This document shows, piece by piece, positions 60,867 through 64,000 of a stretch of DNA of 64,000 bases; position 1 is the first letter of the stretch, and every line of letters starts with the position of its first letter. The translations under genes and the position numbers were made by a program. The notes under the pieces were generated by a model. It had not been told where the DNA came from, did no database searches, and was given only the letters and a program-made list of their open reading frames with translations. This stretch comes from Sebastes aleutianus (lineage: Eukaryota > Chordata > Actinopteri > Perciformes > Sebastidae): NCBI GenBank assembly GCA_916700875.1, contig CAKAKS010000039.1, forward strand, positions 20,206,367 through 20,270,366. Reading direction: 5' to 3'.

Positions 60867-61107
60867 CAATATTGTTTTATCCATATTTCATTTTATTTTA
60901 TTTTGTGATGAGGGGGGAAAAAAAGAAAAAAGGAATATATATATATTTATGTATATATATATATATATTTCCTTTTTATATATATTTATATATATATATA
61001 TTATATTTCTATATTTTATATTTTATATATATATATTTATTTTTTTCATTTTTTTCCTCATAACAAAATAAAATGAAATGAAATATGGATAAAACAATAT
61101 TGTTTAA
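60867..61107. repeat. Foldback with AT-rich centre
   Basis: AACAATATTGTTTTATCCAT at 60867 returns inverted, ending at 61107. Between the arms is a TATATATTT-rich tract. It is non-coding, upstream of ap4e1. Confidence 0.8.
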
Positions 61108-61124
61108 TTTTTATTTCATATATA

Positions 61125-61190
61125 TAAGATAAGATAAGATAAGATAAGATGAACCTTTATTAATCCCCGGAGGGAAATTCAGGTGTCATA
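61125..61190 (-). repeat. LINE 3' tail, (AAGAT)n plus TTTATTAATCCCCGGAGGG
   Basis: AAGATAAGATAAGATAAGAT followed by GAACCTTTATTAATCCCCGG is the inverted 3' end of a teleost non-LTR element, with the same type of tail as at 59750. Confidence 0.6.
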
Positions 61191-61252
61191 GCAGCAACAT
61201 CAGCAAACAGAGTGAAACAAAGGAGAGTTAAAGCTATACAAAAATTATAAAA

Positions 61253-61294
<42 letters not shown>

Positions 61295-61439
61295 AAAGAA
61301 AAATAAAATCCTCAACTGGCCGGACATGGGCCATGCTGCCTCAGCACCAACTGGGCTCCTCCTCCATCTCCTCTCTCCTCCCTCCAATGATTGCCTCTGG
61401 ATAGAAAAGGGCATAAGCCCTGAACTATCAAACCAGGCT

Positions 61440-62100
61440 CACGAATTTACGAATATGAAAAAAATAAAACAATAAGATAAGGTAAAGAACAATGATAAGA
61501 AAGTAATGATACTCAAAACTCAGTTTATTAAGTTTGTAATACATTGATAAACAGTCCCTTTAATAACTGTACACTAAACTACAATAAAATAATTACAATA
61601 AATAAATAAAATAAATTAAATAAATTAAATAAATTAAATAAATTAAATAAATAAATTTGAAAGTTAATTAAATAAATAATGGGAAATTAAATAAAAGAGT
61701 AGATAAATAGGGGAATTAATACAAAGGTAGATGAATGAATAAGCGAATTAAAACAGAAATATCAATTTATGTCACATTTTTATCAATTAATTAATGCCTA
61801 CATTTATTTTTAATACTATTTTGGTAAGTCGAAGAGCATTTCTTACTTTGGGTGATGCAGATGATGTCACTTCCACCTGATTTGGTAAACTTTATTAACA
61901 ACCGTAAACAAAAACAGTGGCTGCTAGGTCTAAATAGTTCAGTACAGGAAAATAAAACAATAAGATAAGGTAAAGAACGATGATTAGAAAGTAATGATAC
62001 TCAAAACTCAGTTTATTAAGTTTGTAATACGTTGATAAACAGTCCCTTTAATAACTGTACACTAAACTACAATAAAATAATTACAGTAAATAGTAAATTG
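61440..62100. repeat. Tandem pair of upstream blocks and copies of ap4e1 pieces
   Basis: The block from AATAAAACAATAAGATAAGG to ACTACAATAAAATAATTACA occurs at 61460-61600 and again at 61948-62085. Between them lie copies of an ap4e1 intron piece (61660-61855, matching 58190-58456) and of the promoter piece (61858-61950, matching 60765-60870). No gene is seen here. Confidence 0.75.
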
Positions 62101-62699
62101 CAGCAACTGCATGAAAAGGAGTACATTCTAACATTTTTCTTTTATATATCTATAGTAGTATTTAGATATCTAGTGGGTGACCACAGGTTCAGGGTGTCTG
62201 CAGTGTGCACATAGAGCAGGAAGTGGCTTCCACAGCTGGAAACAGACAGATGTGAGGTAAACCATCCTTTAAAATCAACATCATGTATTTTAGGTTTAAG
62301 TGTAAATATGTGCTTTTTTTACATTATAATATTGGCAGGTGAGTTGCTGTCAAGGCATGTTGGGCGCACATGGAATTAAATCCATTTCCAACTTTAATAA
62401 ACTACAAATTTGTACTTTTGTTCATAATATTTTTTTTGCCAAAGCTCCTTCATATCAAATCATTTTTTTAATTGACTTCTGACTGACCAATATTGATTAA
62501 TTTCTTCAAGCCAATCTAATAATCCTCACTATTACTCATATTCCAACATTTCTCATTTACATTTCTTTTTTTTTCTGAGTCTGCAGCGTGATAAAGAATA
62601 TAAATACTTTATTGTTTCTCCTGTAGATGTATTTTGTTTCCTAGTATCCCATTTTCTTCAACAGTCTGCATTCCTCCATTATTTTTTGTGCAAATATAA

Positions 62700-62830
62700 A
62701 TAAATAAACAAGAAATGTCCTTTATGTGGGCACATACAACACATCACTTTATTGTGTCAATTCTATCCTAGACTGATGCGCGTCACTACCAATGTTGTTT
62801 TCTGCAATATACATTTTTGTAACCATAAGT
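62700..62830. repeat. Copy of an ap4e1 intron-1 segment (59940-60090)
   Basis: AAATAAACAAGAAATGTCCT to ATACATTTTTGTAACCAT matches 59960-60086 with few changes, in the same orientation. It sits in the gnb5 3' flank. Confidence 0.8.
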
Positions 62831-63061
62831 ACTTCTGTGCAATTTTCTGTCAATCATACTGAAATACAAGCGCGTGCCATTTGGTTTAATTACTCTCTGA
62901 AATATGTAAATCTACCGTGGCCTTGAGACTGGAGTATATACAATGTTGTTGATATGTACAACCAAAACTGAGTCCCTATGTGTGATTGTACTCTAGCAAA
63001 CAGAAACGTTGGTGTGTCTTCAGTAGGTCTGTCTACCATTCAATCCTCTGTGTCTTCATCC

Positions 63062-64000
63062 TTAAGCCCAGATCTGAAAAACATCAAACAGCAGACAAGA
63101 CATTACAAGATATCACCAGAAAGGTCACTGCACATTGCAAAGTTGGCCGATCAGACAATAATAATAACGGACATCTCGTACCCGAAGAGTGTGGTCCCAG
63201 GATCCTGTGCAGAAGGCCGTCCCATCCGGGGAAACACGCAGCGTACTGACGCGGTTCTCATGTCCAAACAGAATAGAGACCCGTGTTCCTTTGAGAACAT
63301 CCCAAACATTTATGGTGTAGTCGTTGTAGCCGCAAAACAGTAGCCGTCCTGAAAGATTAAAAAAAAAAAAAAACATGACTCTAATATACAAAAATAAATA
63401 ATTTTAACCTCTGATTGGTCATTAACTGCTGTTTGGTGGAATAACCAGACTAATACTGAAGTGTTTATTTCTTACCACTGAGAGAGAAATCAACACTGGA
63501 GACCCCAAATATGATGCTCTCTTTGGAATAAATAGCCACTTCTCTGTCTGCCCTTAAGTCATACAGGCGGCACTGTAACAAAAGTCAGTGTTTTAATGTT
63601 AAAGATCATCAATCAATCAAACTCTATTTGTATATCACCTTTCATTCAAGTTCAAAGTAGTAAAACCGTGTGAAGTACAAACTAGATGAGTAAAATAACA
63701 ATAAAATAGAATAAAATTATACAGATTTAATATATTATAAAATAAGTGTAACAAAAAAATATAATACGATTTTACAACTTTAATGCTATAAAATAAGTGA
63801 CTAAAATAATTCTTAATCAAAGGCCTGGCTGAATAGGTAGGTTTAAGTTTACATTTAAAGATTTCAACACTTCCAGCAGCTCAATATATTTCCAATTGCA
63901 CTTCATGTGGTAAATATCTGATTACTTACTGTAGCATCATCTGAGCCAGATGCAAAAGCATCTCCACTGGGGTAGTATCTGTTGAACAGAAGAAATAGAC
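63062..64000 (-). CDS. gnb5: G-protein subunit beta-5 (3' part; continues past the window)
   Basis: Four minus-strand exons are visible: 63930-63978, 63476-63572, 63182-63348 and 63062-63073. They encode the last 107 residues of Gbeta5: YYPSGDAFASGSDDAT, CRLYDLRADREVAIYS, GYNDYTINVWDVLKG, RVSTLRVSPDGTAFCTG and SWDHTLR, then IWA and a stop from a 12-base coding exon. These are the final WD40 blades of the propeller. Gbeta5 pairs with R7-family RGS proteins in neurons and retina to speed G-protein shut-off. The last intron is 108 bases (63074-63181), donor CGG|GTACGAG, acceptor TTTTTCAG|ATC. Whether this is the a or b teleost copy cannot be told. More N-terminal exons lie beyond 64000. Confidence 0.93.

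Noticed and set aside
63125..63181. Extended C terminus of Gbeta5 by read-through
   Set aside because: A donor at 63181 and an acceptor before 63073 restore the conserved IWA ending; the tail is most likely intron.

Overview
The window is nuclear DNA of a ray-finned (teleost, probably percomorph) fish. Introns are spliced, the proteins are vertebrate-like, the interspersed repeats are of types typical of fish, and the aromatase is the teleost brain-type paralogue. The gene set (ubap1l, clpx, gldn, cyp19a1, ap4e1, gnb5) matches families that lie on human 15q21-q22. I rebuilt the exons by reading splice sites by eye and comparing with the vertebrate proteins as I know them. Reading phase closes across every joined exon.

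Layout from left to right. Positions 1-2650 hold a duplicated segment that looks like a 3' UTR, an inverted satellite with a tRNA-like core, and several short inverted-repeat elements. ubap1l (-) occupies 2804-8208 in five coding exons (390 aa). clpx (-) occupies 10330-20998 in fourteen coding exons (624 aa), with a proposed non-coding exon near 22597; its first intron holds a 1-kb palindrome built on ACTAGT. 22900-24900 is intergenic and rich in minisatellite. gldn (-) occupies 24903-34851 in about 25 exons, roughly 1050 aa if all are used, about twice the human protein, because small phase-1 exons between the collagen and olfactomedin parts have multiplied. cyp19a1b (+) has an estrogen response element at 35730, a TATA box at 36038, an untranslated first exon at about 36068-36167, and coding exons at 39230-44007 (499 aa). 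ap4e1 (-) occupies 47013-60568 in 21 coding exons (1135 aa) and contains a U12-type AT-AC intron. gnb5 (-) begins at 63062 and runs off the right edge; its last coding exon has three codons and a stop.

The six genes are separate housekeeping or tissue genes, not an operon: endosomal sorting (ubap1l), a mitochondrial unfoldase (clpx), node of Ranvier assembly (gldn), estrogen synthesis (cyp19a1b), an adaptor-protein coat subunit (ap4e1) and a G-protein beta subunit (gnb5). gldn and cyp19a1b are divergent; cyp19a1b and ap4e1 are convergent.

The least expected structures are the phased ACTAGT palindrome, the gldn exon amplification, the AT-AC intron, the three-codon gnb5 exon, and a patchwork of ap4e1 intron and promoter pieces copied into the gnb5 3' flank. 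Family names for repeats are inferred from memory of sequence style, since no database could be searched.
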